Origin: an uncultured Verrucomicrobiota bacterium
GTDB taxonomy: Bacteria > Verrucomicrobiota > Verrucomicrobiia > Limisphaerales > CAIYYI01
Direction: 5' to 3'
Assembly (NCBI GenBank): GCA_903930345.1
Contig: CAIYYI010000659.1
Span: forward strand, 1-62,946
Length of the DNA: 62,946 nucleotides
Both the position numbers and the translations under genes were made by a program. Below, one piece after another: positions 1-8,611 of this stretch; the stretch's first letter is position 1, and the number at the start of each line of letters is the position of its first letter. The notes beneath the pieces were generated by a model, which was not told where the DNA came from, did not search any database, and worked only from the letters and a program-made list of their open reading frames with translations.

Positions 1-151
1 GGTGCAGTTCCTCCTGGAAATGCTTGTCCATCACGTCAATCATTCCGTTGCAGAACCCCCAGAGGAGAAACAGCGAACTGACCAGGATGAACGTCAGCAG
101 CACGTTCTTCCCGTCATTCGTTACAAACATGCCCGATTTGTTGGTACTCAT
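1..151 (-). CDS. FucP-like MFS sugar transporter, N-terminus only
   Basis: Only the first 50 codons lie in the window; the gene runs off the left edge. The ATG is at 151-149. After a short polar start the translation enters a first membrane helix with the segment LFLLWGFCNGMIDVMDKHFQ, which matches the start of the L-fucose:proton symporter (FucP) branch of the major facilitator superfamily, where an LWGF..N motif opens helix 1. The family imports hexoses by proton symport across the inner membrane. The substrate cannot be told from this fragment; fucose, glucose and galactose are all known in the family. The glycan enzymes further right would suit a sugar importer, but they are more than 40 kb away. 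Confidence 0.7.
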   Translation of the reverse strand, partial: MSTNKSGMFVTNDGKNVLLTFILVSSLFLLWGFCNGMIDVMDKHFQEELH

Positions 152-382
152 GATTTTATATAAAACAGCACACCCAAGCCACTCGTCAACGGCACCACTG
201 CACGACCGTTGCCGGCTCAGAATGCCAGCGTTTTTTTGCTTAACGTGTGCTGTGCGGAGGGGAGCCTAGTGAGGTCAAACCTAAGCGTCAAGCGCCCGTT
301 TGCCGCGCCCGGAAAAAGTGGGCTTGCAGAATTACTTGGCAGCGTGGGTCTGGCCTGATTAACTGGAACCTCCTTGAAGCAT

Positions 383-1483
383 ATGAGCCTATCGTTACCG
401 CTAAATCCGGTGTTGCAAAACCTGCCGGTGTACCAACCGGGCCGTCCGATCGAAGAGGTGGCCCGAGAACTGGGCATCCCGGCGACTGACATCATCAAAT
501 TGGCCTCCAATGAGAATCCTCTGGGGCCCTCTCCCAAGGCCATGGCGGCCATGCACCAGGTGGTGGAGAGCCTGCATCTTTACCCGGACGGCAACGCCTT
601 TTACCTGAAACAAAAGCTGGCGGCCAAGCTCCACGTGAAAACAGAGAACCTGGTGCTGGGTAACGGCTCGAACGAGATCATCGAGTTCATCGGGCACGCC
701 CTGCTGGGGCCGGGGACGAACATCGTGGTGTCGCAATACTGCTTCGCAATCTACCCGATTGTCGCCAAGATGTTCGGGGCGGACGTCATCACCGTGCCGG
801 CCAAACAGCACGGGCACGACCTGGCCGCCATTGTCAAAGCCATCACCCCGCAAACCCGGGCGGTATTTGTGGCCAACCCCAACAACCCCACCGGCACCCT
901 CGCCCCCCGGGCCGAGATGGAAGCCCTGGTGCGATCTGTCCGGCCAAACGTGCTGCTGGTGCTGGATGAGGCGTACATTGAGTTTCTGGAAGACCCGGCG
1001 GATTTTGTTCCCCTGATCGCTTCCGGTGCCCAACCCAATCTGCTGCTGATGCGCACCTTCTCCAAGATATTAGGCCTGGCGGGATTGCGGGTCGGTTACG
1101 GGATTGGCAGTCCGGAGCTCATCACGGCATTTGAAAAAGTGCGGCAGCCGTTCAACATCAACGCCATCGCCCAGGCCGGGGCCTTGGCGGCGCTGGATGA
1201 CGACGAACACTTTCACCGAACCCGCGCCAACAACGCGGCCGGTTTGAAGCTGTATGTGGAGGCTTTTGTCCAACTGGGGCTGGAATACGTCCCCTCGGCC
1301 GGGAATTTCATCCTGGTGAAAGTGGGCGATGGGCAAAAGACCTTCGTGGAACTCCAAAAACTGGGCGTCATTGCCCGGCCCATGGGGGGGTATCAACTGC
1401 CGGAATGGATCCGCATCTCGGTGGGAACCCCGGCGGAAAACCAGCGGTGCCTCCAGAGCCTGAGGAAGGTTCTGGGCAAGTGA
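383..1483 (+). CDS. hisC: Histidinol-phosphate aminotransferase
   Basis: A 366-residue PLP-dependent fold-type I aminotransferase. In histidine synthesis it transfers an amino group from glutamate to imidazole-acetol phosphate. The N-terminal segment with the ASNENPLGPSP motif, the NPNNPTGT motif, the DEAYIEF motif and the Schiff-base lysine K228 in FSKILGLAGLRVGYG are all present and in the usual order. Length is normal. The frame stays open upstream to a TTG at 374, but the ATG at 383 gives the better N-terminus. No other his gene is near, so it stands alone. Relatives can also act on aromatic amino acids, so an aromatic aminotransferase role is a minor alternative. Confidence 0.92.
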   Translation: MSLSLPLNPVLQNLPVYQPGRPIEEVARELGIPATDIIKLASNENPLGPSPKAMAAMHQVVESLHLYPDGNAFYLKQKLAAKLHVKTENLVLGNGSNEIIEFIGHALLGPGTNIVVSQYCFAIYPIVAKMFGADVITVPAKQHGHDLAAIVKAITPQTRAVFVANPNNPTGTLAPRAEMEALVRSVRPNVLLVLDEAYIEFLEDPADFVPLIASGAQPNLLLMRTFSKILGLAGLRVGYGIGSPELITAFEKVRQPFNINAIAQAGALAALDDDEHFHRTRANNAAGLKLYVEAFVQLGLEYVPSAGNFILVKVGDGQKTFVELQKLGVIARPMGGYQLPEWIRISVGTPAENQRCLQSLRKVLGK

Positions 1484-1590
1484 ATCGCAAGGCCGCCCAG
1501 CGGAAAAGCGGCTGAAAAATGTCATCGCCACCCGGCGGCTTTGGTGTAAATTGATACCGTGGTGCTGAAATTGTTGTCATCCATGCGCCT

Positions 1591-2049
1591 ATGAATGAAC
1601 CGCAGCGGCAGGTCTCCTCCGAGCGCCAGTTCGCTTATTATCTGGGTGCCGGGGTTATCGTCTTGGGGGGATTGATGTTTTTATCCACCTTCGCCCTGTT
1701 CATTGCCAATTTCGGCGAGTTCAACAACTTCGAGGGGAAAGCCAAAACCTCCATGGCCCTGGCCTTTGGGGGAATGGTGCTGATGATCATCGGCGGCATC
1801 ATTCGCAGCCTGGGAGCCACCGGACTGGCCGGCTCGGGCGCGGTTCTGGATCCGGAACAGGCCCGCAAAGATTTGGAACCCTACAGCCGAATGACCGGCG
1901 GCATGATCAGCGATGCCCTCTCCGAAATAAATCCCAACCCCACGAACGAACCGCCGCCACGGCCCACAATCAAGGTCCGCTGCCGGGCATGTGGCATCCT
2001 GAACGAGGAGGACGCCCGTTTCTGCAAACAATGTGGCAAGCCCCTTTAA
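1591..2049 (+). CDS. Small membrane protein with C-terminal zinc ribbon
   Basis: A 152-residue protein. Two hydrophobic segments (roughly residues 16-40 and 53-75) predict two membrane helices. A polar linker follows, and the last 25 residues form a zinc ribbon with two CxxC pairs (CRAC and CKQC) ending in CGKPL. This layout of membrane helices plus a cytoplasmic zinc-ribbon tail is common in bacteria, but no function is assigned to it. It lies between hisC and argA, about 100 nt after hisC and 73 nt before argA, on the same strand. The function is not recognised. Confidence 0.7.
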   Translation: MNEPQRQVSSERQFAYYLGAGVIVLGGLMFLSTFALFIANFGEFNNFEGKAKTSMALAFGGMVLMIIGGIIRSLGATGLAGSGAVLDPEQARKDLEPYSRMTGGMISDALSEINPNPTNEPPPRPTIKVRCRACGILNEEDARFCKQCGKPL

Positions 2050-2122
2050 CCCCCGCCAACGCCTGGCGACACAGTGAGTCAGCCGCACGGCTGGCCACAG
2101 GCGCTTTAACCCTGTTTAAAAA

Positions 2123-3403
2123 GTGAAACTGACCGACCTGCGCGGCATCCTGCAATACGTCCCACGCTTCCGGGAAAAAATCTTTGTGATCAGCGTGGAT
2201 GGGGCCATCGTGACCGACGAAAATTTCGGCAACCTGCTCATGGATATTGCCGTCCTGCGCTCCCTGAACATCCGCGTGGTGCTCGTGCATGGGGCATCGG
2301 CCCAGATCCAGGCCCTGGCCGAACAGCAGCAGATCAAGGTTTCCAACACCGACGGCACCGGCATCACAGACGCCGACACCCTGAAAGTGGCCCTGACCGC
2401 CGCCAACCGGCTGAGCCATGAGATTCTGGAAGGGCTGGCGGTCATCGACCTGCGCGCCGCCTGTACCAATGCCATCATCGCCCATCCGATGGGGATTCTG
2501 CACGGGCAGGATTACCTGTTGACCGGCAAGGTGGAACGGGTGGACACCGAGCTGCTGCAAGCCCTCCTGACCGCCGGCATTATCCCGGTGGTTTCCCCCC
2601 TCGGCTTCGACGGGGACGGCAAGACCTACCGCCTGAACTCGGATCACGCCGCCGTGGCGGTGGCCGAGGCGCTCAAGGCTATCAAGCTCATTTATGTGAC
2701 CACCACGGATGGCCTGTTTCACCAGGGCAAATTCATCCGGCAAATGCTGGCGGGCGATCTTCAGATGCTGTTGAACACCCGCCAGGATATCACGCCGGAG
2801 ATGACCTCCAAGGCGCAGCACGCGGTGGCCGCGTGCAAGGCCGGGGTCTCCCGGGTGCATATCATCAATGGCCGGGTGGATGAGGGTCTGCTGGCGGAGG
2901 TCTTCTCCAATGAGGGCGTGGGCACACTGATTTACGCCAACGAATACACCCAGGTCCGCAAGGCGATGAAAAAAGATATCCGGAGCATCCTCAACCTGAT
3001 CAAGAGTTCGGTGGAAAGTGACGAGCTGGTCAAACGCTCCCGGGCCAGCCTGGAACGGCAGATTGCCGATTACTACATCTTTGAAATCGACCGCAACCCG
3101 GTCGCCTGCGTGGCGCTGCACCTCTACCCCGAGCAGGACAAGGGCGAGCTGGCCTGCCTCTACGTCAACAAATCCCACGAGAACCAGGGTCTGGGCCGCA
3201 AGATGATCAACTTCATCGACAGCCGGGCGAAAGAGATCGGTCTCTCGGAACTCTTCACTCTGTCCACCCAGGCCTTCACTTATTTTCAATCCAAGGGCGG
3301 CTTTACGGAAGGGTCGCCGGATGATCTGCCCCCCGCCCGCCGGGAGAAGTATGACCAGAGCGGGCGCAACTCCAAGGTGCTGATCAAACGGCTCACGAAA
3401 TAA
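2123..3403 (+). CDS. argA: Amino-acid N-acetyltransferase (N-acetylglutamate synthase)
   Basis: A 426-residue protein of the classical ArgA type. An amino-acid-kinase-like regulatory domain spans about residues 1-275, with the VVLVHGAS motif near residue 55. A GNAT acetyltransferase domain follows at about 285-420, with the acetyl-CoA loop NQGLGRK near residue 354. It makes N-acetylglutamate from glutamate and acetyl-CoA, the first step of linear arginine synthesis, and the kinase-like domain is the usual site of arginine feedback. The start is GTG. The stop is 2 nt before the next gene, so the pair is probably co-transcribed. No other arg gene is visible. Confidence 0.88.
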   Translation: MKLTDLRGILQYVPRFREKIFVISVDGAIVTDENFGNLLMDIAVLRSLNIRVVLVHGASAQIQALAEQQQIKVSNTDGTGITDADTLKVALTAANRLSHEILEGLAVIDLRAACTNAIIAHPMGILHGQDYLLTGKVERVDTELLQALLTAGIIPVVSPLGFDGDGKTYRLNSDHAAVAVAEALKAIKLIYVTTTDGLFHQGKFIRQMLAGDLQMLLNTRQDITPEMTSKAQHAVAACKAGVSRVHIINGRVDEGLLAEVFSNEGVGTLIYANEYTQVRKAMKKDIRSILNLIKSSVESDELVKRSRASLERQIADYYIFEIDRNPVACVALHLYPEQDKGELACLYVNKSHENQGLGRKMINFIDSRAKEIGLSELFTLSTQAFTYFQSKGGFTEGSPDDLPPARREKYDQSGRNSKVLIKRLTK

Positions 3404-3405
3404 CC

Positions 3406-4689
3406 ATGCCCCGCATCCAAATCATCAACACCGGCACGGAGCTGATGCTGGGCCGGGTGCTCAACACGCACCAGCAATGGCTCTGCCGCCAACTGGCGGA
3501 CCATGGCTACCTCGTGCAACGGCAAATCGCCGTGGCCGACACCGGGGAGGCCATTGTCAACGCCGTGCGCGACTCACTGGCCCAGGCCGAGGTGGTCATC
3601 ACCACCGGCGGCCTCGGTCCCACCTCGGATGACCTCACGCGCGATCTGGTGGCTCAATTGCTGGGCCGCCAACTCACCACCGATGAACGGGTGCTCAGGC
3701 ACATTGAACAGTACTTTCTCTCCCGCCGCCGTCCCCAGCCGGAAAGCACCAAGGTCCAGGCCCTGGTGCCCGAGGGTGCCACCGTGCTGATGAACGCGTT
3801 TGGGACCGCCCCGGGACTGATCCTGGAAATCCCCCCGCACCAGTTCAACCCCACCGACCGGACCGCCTGGCTCATCATGCTGCCCGGGCCGCCCCGCGAG
3901 CTGCGCCCCATGTTCAGCGATCAGGTGCTGCCGCAGGTCACCCGGCGCTTTCCCCTCCCCTCCACGTATGTCTGCCGCACCCTGCGCACCACGGGCATGG
4001 GGGAATCCAAGCTGGAGGAAGCCATCGCCCAGCCGTTGAAGGCGCTGACCGATGCCGGTCTGGAACTCGGCTACTGCGCCCGCATGGGCGAGGTGGATGT
4101 GCGGGTTTCCGCCTGCGGCCCCCACGCCTCCACCCTCGTGGCTTCTGCGGAGAAAATGATCCGGGCACTGCTGGCCCAGTACATTTACACGGCTGAGGAA
4201 GAGTCCTTGGAGCAAGTGGTCGTACGCCTGCTGACCAAGCGCCAGCAAACCCTGGCGGTTGCCGAATCATGCACCGGCGGCTGCCTGGCCCACCGGCTGA
4301 CCAATGTGCCCGGTGCCTCCGCGGTGTTCTGGGGGGGCTGGATCACCTACGCCAACACGGCCAAACTTCAGGAGCTGGGCGTGTCGGCGGCCACCCTGGA
4401 GACCCTGGGAGCGGTCAGTGAACCCACCGCCCAGACCATGGCGGAAGGCGCACGGGCCGGAGCGGATGCGGATTACGCGCTCGCCATCACCGGCATCGCC
4501 GGGCCGGCTGGCGGCAGCCCCGAGAAACCGGTGGGCACAGTGTTCATCGGGCTGGCGACGCGCACAAAAACCGTGGTGGTGCAGCAATTGAACCAGATGG
4601 ACCGGGAGACCTTCAAGTACGTCACCACCCAGCAGGCTCTGGAACTGCTGCGCCGGGAATTACTGGCGGAGCAGGTCACTCCAGCCTGA
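3406..4689 (+). CDS. cinA: CinA family protein: MoCF-like domain plus nicotinamide-nucleotide amidase
   Basis: A 427-residue two-domain CinA. The N-terminal COG1058 domain (about 1-250) opens with the NTGTELMLG motif and has GGLGPTSDDLTRD near residue 65; in relatives it carries ADP-ribose pyrophosphatase activity. The C-terminal amidase domain (about 265-420) has the AESCTGG motif with nucleophile Ser288 and the GIAGPAGG stretch. The family recycles pyridine nucleotides by deamidating NMN. The length is typical of the full form. It starts 2 nt after argA, and its last codons overlap the 3' end of the convergent lipoprotein gene by 14 nt. Confidence 0.9.
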   Translation: MPRIQIINTGTELMLGRVLNTHQQWLCRQLADHGYLVQRQIAVADTGEAIVNAVRDSLAQAEVVITTGGLGPTSDDLTRDLVAQLLGRQLTTDERVLRHIEQYFLSRRRPQPESTKVQALVPEGATVLMNAFGTAPGLILEIPPHQFNPTDRTAWLIMLPGPPRELRPMFSDQVLPQVTRRFPLPSTYVCRTLRTTGMGESKLEEAIAQPLKALTDAGLELGYCARMGEVDVRVSACGPHASTLVASAEKMIRALLAQYIYTAEEESLEQVVVRLLTKRQQTLAVAESCTGGCLAHRLTNVPGASAVFWGGWITYANTAKLQELGVSAATLETLGAVSEPTAQTMAEGARAGADADYALAITGIAGPAGGSPEKPVGTVFIGLATRTKTVVVQQLNQMDRETFKYVTTQQALELLRRELLAEQVTPA

Positions 4690-5065
4690 TGATATCCCCC
4701 GCCAGAAGCTCTGGATCATCCTCGCCCCGCAGGAATTTGCGGACGTTGACCGGGTAAGACTGGTGATCGCGGAGGATTGAAATGCGACGCGGATCGAAGA
4801 GGCCGGAATAATCGGCCGCGAGCAGGGCCCGCGCTAGGGTGATTCCTTCCTGCCAGGGCACGACCGGGTTTCGCACCTGGCCCTCCACCCGCACCACCTG
4901 CTGGGTGCGGGATTGCATGTCACGCAGCGCCTGGTTCTGTCCCGCCAGGAACGCCACCCGAGCCTCGGCCTGGGCCGACTTGCGGGACACGCAGCCCGCC
5001 ATCAAGGCCAGCCCCAGAAGGATCACCCACCCACACTGATATCGTTGTGCGACCATAATCGTCAT
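4676..5065 (-). CDS. SLBB-domain lipoprotein
   Basis: A 129-residue protein. The N-terminus has a hydrophobic helix ending in a lipobox (LMAGC), which predicts a lipidated, membrane-anchored protein outside the cytoplasm. A short stretch rich in Gln, Arg and Ala follows, then a region beginning VRVEGQVRNPVVPW and ending in GDIIRLE that fits an SLBB fold, as in polysaccharide export (Wza-like) proteins. The ATG at 5065 is chosen because it gives a clean signal; ATGs at 5083 and 5056 are also possible. It lies 31 nt downstream of the CobW-type gene on the same strand. No polysaccharide export genes are nearby. Confidence 0.7.
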   Translation of the reverse strand: MTIMVAQRYQCGWVILLGLALMAGCVSRKSAQAEARVAFLAGQNQALRDMQSRTQQVVRVEGQVRNPVVPWQEGITLARALLAADYSGLFDPRRISILRDHQSYPVNVRKFLRGEDDPELLAGDIIRLE

Positions 5066-5096
5066 TCGCGTCCCACCGGTCATCCAATGGCCGGGT

Positions 5097-6122
5097 TTAA
5101 CCCGCCAGGCATTGCCGGAAACCGGCGCGGATGGCCGCCTCATCCAGATCCTTGCCGATGAAAACCATCTGGCTGAGCTGCGGCTCACCAACGTACCACA
5201 GCCGGTCCGGCACCGCCTCATAGAGCATCTGCACGCTCTGAAAAATCACCCGCTTGGCCACCCCCTGCACGCGCAAAATGCCCTTGCTGCGATAAAGATC
5301 CTCGCCGTTTTCCAGCAATAGAACACTGAGCCACCCCTCAAGTTTCTTCAAATCAAGGGGGCGCTCCTCCGTGATGGAAAAAGAACGCACCGCATCGTTG
5401 TGGTGTCCATGCCCGTGGGAGTGATCATGCCCGCAATCCGGTCCGCATTCGTGGTGGTCATGTTGGTGGGTGTGGTGCGGCTCCGGAGGCATTTCAAACG
5501 GCGCGGTGACATCACGGGCCCCGAGGTTGAGGATTTTGGCAAAGTCGATCTCCGATTGCCGGGTACGATGGATCTTGGCCAGTGCGTTCATGGCCTGCAA
5601 CCGCCGCTCCAGGTGATCCACCTCGGCGGGGGTGGCAAGGTCGGTTTTATTGATGAGGATCACATCCGCAAACGCCACCTGGGCGCGCGGCTCCGGGCCC
5701 TGCTCCAGCTCCTTTTCAAAGAACCGGGCATCCACCACGGTGACAATGGCATCCAGACGCACGCGATCCGCAAGGTCCGACGCCATGAAGGTATGGGCAA
5801 TGGGGCTGGGATCGGCGAGACCGGTGGTCTCGATGATGATGTAATCGAACCGTTTGCGCCGTTGCAGCAGATCGTTCAGGCAGACCACCAGGTCACCTCT
5901 CAAGCGGCAGCACAGGCAGCCGTTTTTCAGCTCCACAATCTCCTCGTCCGTCCCCACCACCAATTGGTGATCAATGCTGACCGCGCCAAATTCATTGATG
6001 ATGACGGCGCATTTGTAACCGTGGTTCTGGGTCAGCAACCGGCTGAGCAGCGTGGTTTTGCCCGCGCCCAGGTAGCCGGTCAGCACGGTGGCCGGAATCA
6101 ATTTCTGCTCATCTTTCGACAT
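5097..6122 (-). CDS. CobW/P47K-family GTPase (COG0523 metallochaperone)
   Basis: A 341-residue G3E-family GTPase. Walker A (GYLGAGKTT) is at residues 16-24, the metal-binding motif GCLCC has Cys69, Cys71 and Cys72, the TGLADP motif is at about 100-105, and NKTD is at 158-161. A CobW C-terminal domain follows. Between the two domains, residues 216-241 form a His/Asp-rich insert containing CGPDC. Members deliver zinc, cobalt or other metals to client proteins at the cost of GTP. The insert favours zinc handling, but the client is unknown. The start at 6122 is preferred over an in-frame one at 6173. It is divergent from the MoxR operon. Confidence 0.87.
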   Translation of the reverse strand: MSKDEQKLIPATVLTGYLGAGKTTLLSRLLTQNHGYKCAVIINEFGAVSIDHQLVVGTDEEIVELKNGCLCCRLRGDLVVCLNDLLQRRKRFDYIIIETTGLADPSPIAHTFMASDLADRVRLDAIVTVVDARFFEKELEQGPEPRAQVAFADVILINKTDLATPAEVDHLERRLQAMNALAKIHRTRQSEIDFAKILNLGARDVTAPFEMPPEPHHTHQHDHHECGPDCGHDHSHGHGHHNDAVRSFSITEERPLDLKKLEGWLSVLLLENGEDLYRSKGILRVQGVAKRVIFQSVQMLYEAVPDRLWYVGEPQLSQMVFIGKDLDEAAIRAGFRQCLAG

Positions 6123-6268
6123 GCCCCCATTTTCCCGCAGGATCCGGCGGCTGTAAATCGGAATCGGCGACACCGGCGGGGAGGCGCAAACTCGAACAGC
6201 CTTTTTTCGCGCGGTTTGCGGATGGGGGTTGAAACTTTTTCAAGGGTGTGGGTATTAATGGGTAAGGC

Positions 6269-7219
6269 ATGAGCACACAAACCATCACCGGGGCGCGCGA
6301 GGTTTACCAGAAAATCACCACCAACATCGAGCGCGTCATGCGCGGACAGGCGGCGGCCATCCGCAAGCTGCTCGCCGCCATGGCCAGCGGTGGCCATGTG
6401 CTGCTGGAGGACTTCCCCGGCACCGGCAAGACCACCCTGGCGAAGGCCCTCGCCCTTTCGGTCGCCGCCACCTTCAAACGCGTGCAGTTCACCCCCGATC
6501 TGCTGCCCTCCGACATCCTCGGGGTGTCCATCTACAACCAGCGCGAGCAGACCTTCCAATTCCATGAGGGGCCGGTTTTCACCGACATCCTGCTGGCTGA
6601 TGAAATCAACCGCGCCTCCCCCCGCACCCAGTCCGCCCTGCTGGAGGCCATGGGCGAAAGCCAGGTGAGCGTGGAGGGGGAACGACGGGCGCTGACCAGC
6701 CTTTTCTTCGTGATCGCCACCCAGAACCCAGTGGAATTCCGGGGGACGTACCCCCTGCCCGAGGCACAGATGGACCGCTTCGCGCTCCAGTTCAGCCTCG
6801 GATATGTCCCCGCCGAGGAGGAGGTGAACATCCTTTCCGCCCAGGAGCACCAGCATCCCCTGACCACCATGGAGCCCTGCGCCACCCAGACGGAGGTCAT
6901 CGCGCTCAAGGAGGCCGTGCAGGGGATCCGCATGAGCGCCGAGCTGAAGCGTTACGTGGTGGATATCGTGGCCGCCACCCGCACGGCCAACGGCGTCCAG
7001 CTCGGAGCCAGCCCGCGCGCCTCGCTGGCGCTGATGAAGGCGGCGCAGGCCATCGCGCTGTTCGATGGCCAGGATTTTGTGGGGCCGGAACAGATTCAGG
7101 AAATGGCGGTCTGCGTGATCGCCCACCGGCTGATGCTGGAACCCCAGGCCCGGTTTTCCGGGCTGAATGCCCGGGGAGTGGTGGAAGGCATCCTGCGCAA
7201 GATACCCGTGCCGAAATGA
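6269..7219 (+). CDS. MoxR-family AAA+ ATPase
   Basis: A 316-residue AAA_3 ATPase. Walker A (PGTGKTT) is at residues 50-56. The Walker B and following motif DEINRASPRTQSALLEAM and the sensor region ATQNPVE are present. A C-terminal lid domain ends the protein. MoxR proteins act as cytoplasmic chaperone-like ATPases for partner proteins with VWA or DUF58 domains. It is the first gene of a three-gene set with a DUF58 protein (27 nt downstream) and a transglutaminase, a widespread conserved order. An ATG with a purine-rich stretch just upstream supports the start. Confidence 0.9.
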   Translation: MSTQTITGAREVYQKITTNIERVMRGQAAAIRKLLAAMASGGHVLLEDFPGTGKTTLAKALALSVAATFKRVQFTPDLLPSDILGVSIYNQREQTFQFHEGPVFTDILLADEINRASPRTQSALLEAMGESQVSVEGERRALTSLFFVIATQNPVEFRGTYPLPEAQMDRFALQFSLGYVPAEEEVNILSAQEHQHPLTTMEPCATQTEVIALKEAVQGIRMSAELKRYVVDIVAATRTANGVQLGASPRASLALMKAAQAIALFDGQDFVGPEQIQEMAVCVIAHRLMLEPQARFSGLNARGVVEGILRKIPVPK

Positions 7220-7246
7220 CCCCTGGCAACCTGGCACGCATCCCCC

Positions 7247-8611
7247 ATGCCCAAACCCGCCGCCCAATTCCTCCCCTACCGCCTCGCCTACCGGTTTTAC
7301 CGGTGGTTCACCGGGGCCCGCCATTGGCTGGAACGGCGTTTGACGCCGGCGGGACTCGCGGTGACGGGCGGCGGCCTGATGGCGGGCCTGCTGGGCATTG
7401 ACTACACCCAGACGGTGGGCCACCAGGTGGCCATGTTCCTGGCCGCGCTGCTGTTTCTGGGCTGGCTGCTGGCATTCCGCTTTCGCACCCGCTTTGCGGT
7501 GGATCGGCTGCTGCCCCGCTACGGCAGCGTGGGCGTGGCCATGCCTTACCGGGTGAGCGTCACCAACCGCACCCCAATTCTCCAAAAGAATCTCACCCTG
7601 CTGGAGGATTTGCAGGATCCCCGCCCCAGCCTGGCCGAATACGCCGCCCAACTGCACTCCGAGGAGCGGCACACGCGCTCCTTTTCCATCAGCGCCCGGC
7701 CCCGCCGCGCCAGGCGCCGGCTGGCCCGCATCAAACCGGCCGCCATCCCCGACCTGCCCCCCAGGGGGAGCGCCGAGGTTCTGCTGGAGCTGACCCCGCT
7801 GCGGCGGGGCGTGCTGCGGTTCAGCGGCGTGACCATCGCGCGCACCGATCCGCTGGGGCTGTTCCGCGCCCTCAGCCCGCAACCGCTGCCCCAGACGGTG
7901 CTCATCCTGCCCCGGCGCTACTTCCTGCCCCCCATCCCGCTGCCCGGGAGCGTCAAATACCAGCAGGGCGGCGTCACCCAGGCCTCCTCGGTCGGGGAAT
8001 CGGAGGAGTTTGTCGCACTGCGGGATTATCGCCCCGGCGATCCCCTGCGCCGCATCCATTGGAAAAGCTGGGCCAAAACCGGCCGGCCCATCGTGAAAGA
8101 ATACCAGGACGAATACTTCGTGCGGCACGCGCTGGTGCTGGACACCTTCCTGGATCGCCCGGAGCCGGAGGCCTTCGAGGAGGCGGTCTCGGTGGCGGCC
8201 TCGTTCGCCTGCACCATCCAGACGCAGGAGTCGCTGCTGGATCTGCTGTTCATCGGGCCACAGGCGTTCTGCTTCACCGCCGGGCGCGGCGTTGGGCACA
8301 CGGAGCAAATCCTGGAAATCCTGGCTGCGGTGAACCCGTGCCGGGAGGAGGCTTTCGAGAAATTGGAGCGGCTGGTGCTGGACCACGCACCGGACGTGAC
8401 CGGATGCATCCTGCTGTTCCTGGATTGGGATGAGTCCCGGCGCAAGCTGGTGCGGCAACTGCGCCAATTGAAAGTCCCGCTGCTCGTGCTGGTGCTCGTG
8501 AACAGCGCCCGGCTGGAACAACTGCGCACCACCTCCGACCCCGACCGGCCGGATCACTTCCACCTGCTGGACAGCGACAAAGTCGCCGAGGGGCTGGCGC
8601 GCCTATGCTGA
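7247..8611 (+). CDS. DUF58 domain membrane protein
   Basis: A 454-residue protein. Two close membrane helices lie near residues 38-80. A beta-rich stretch follows, and the DUF58 segment has the characteristic RDYRPGDPLRRIHWKSWAKT around residue 260. DUF58 proteins are related to VWA domains and work with MoxR ATPases. The partner genes on both sides are those usually linked to it. Its last 7 nt overlap the start of the next gene, which indicates translational coupling. The process served is unknown; envelope or cell-wall roles have been suggested for such clusters. Confidence 0.87.
   Translation: MPKPAAQFLPYRLAYRFYRWFTGARHWLERRLTPAGLAVTGGGLMAGLLGIDYTQTVGHQVAMFLAALLFLGWLLAFRFRTRFAVDRLLPRYGSVGVAMPYRVSVTNRTPILQKNLTLLEDLQDPRPSLAEYAAQLHSEERHTRSFSISARPRRARRRLARIKPAAIPDLPPRGSAEVLLELTPLRRGVLRFSGVTIARTDPLGLFRALSPQPLPQTVLILPRRYFLPPIPLPGSVKYQQGGVTQASSVGESEEFVALRDYRPGDPLRRIHWKSWAKTGRPIVKEYQDEYFVRHALVLDTFLDRPEPEAFEEAVSVAASFACTIQTQESLLDLLFIGPQAFCFTAGRGVGHTEQILEILAAVNPCREEAFEKLERLVLDHAPDVTGCILLFLDWDESRRKLVRQLRQLKVPLLVLVLVNSARLEQLRTTSDPDRPDHFHLLDSDKVAEGLARLC

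Noticed and set aside
6098-8563. A minus-strand open frame of about 821 codons opposite the MoxR and DUF58 genes
   Set aside because: Antisense to two conserved genes and made of repetitive Gly/Gln/His/Arg residues; a shadow.
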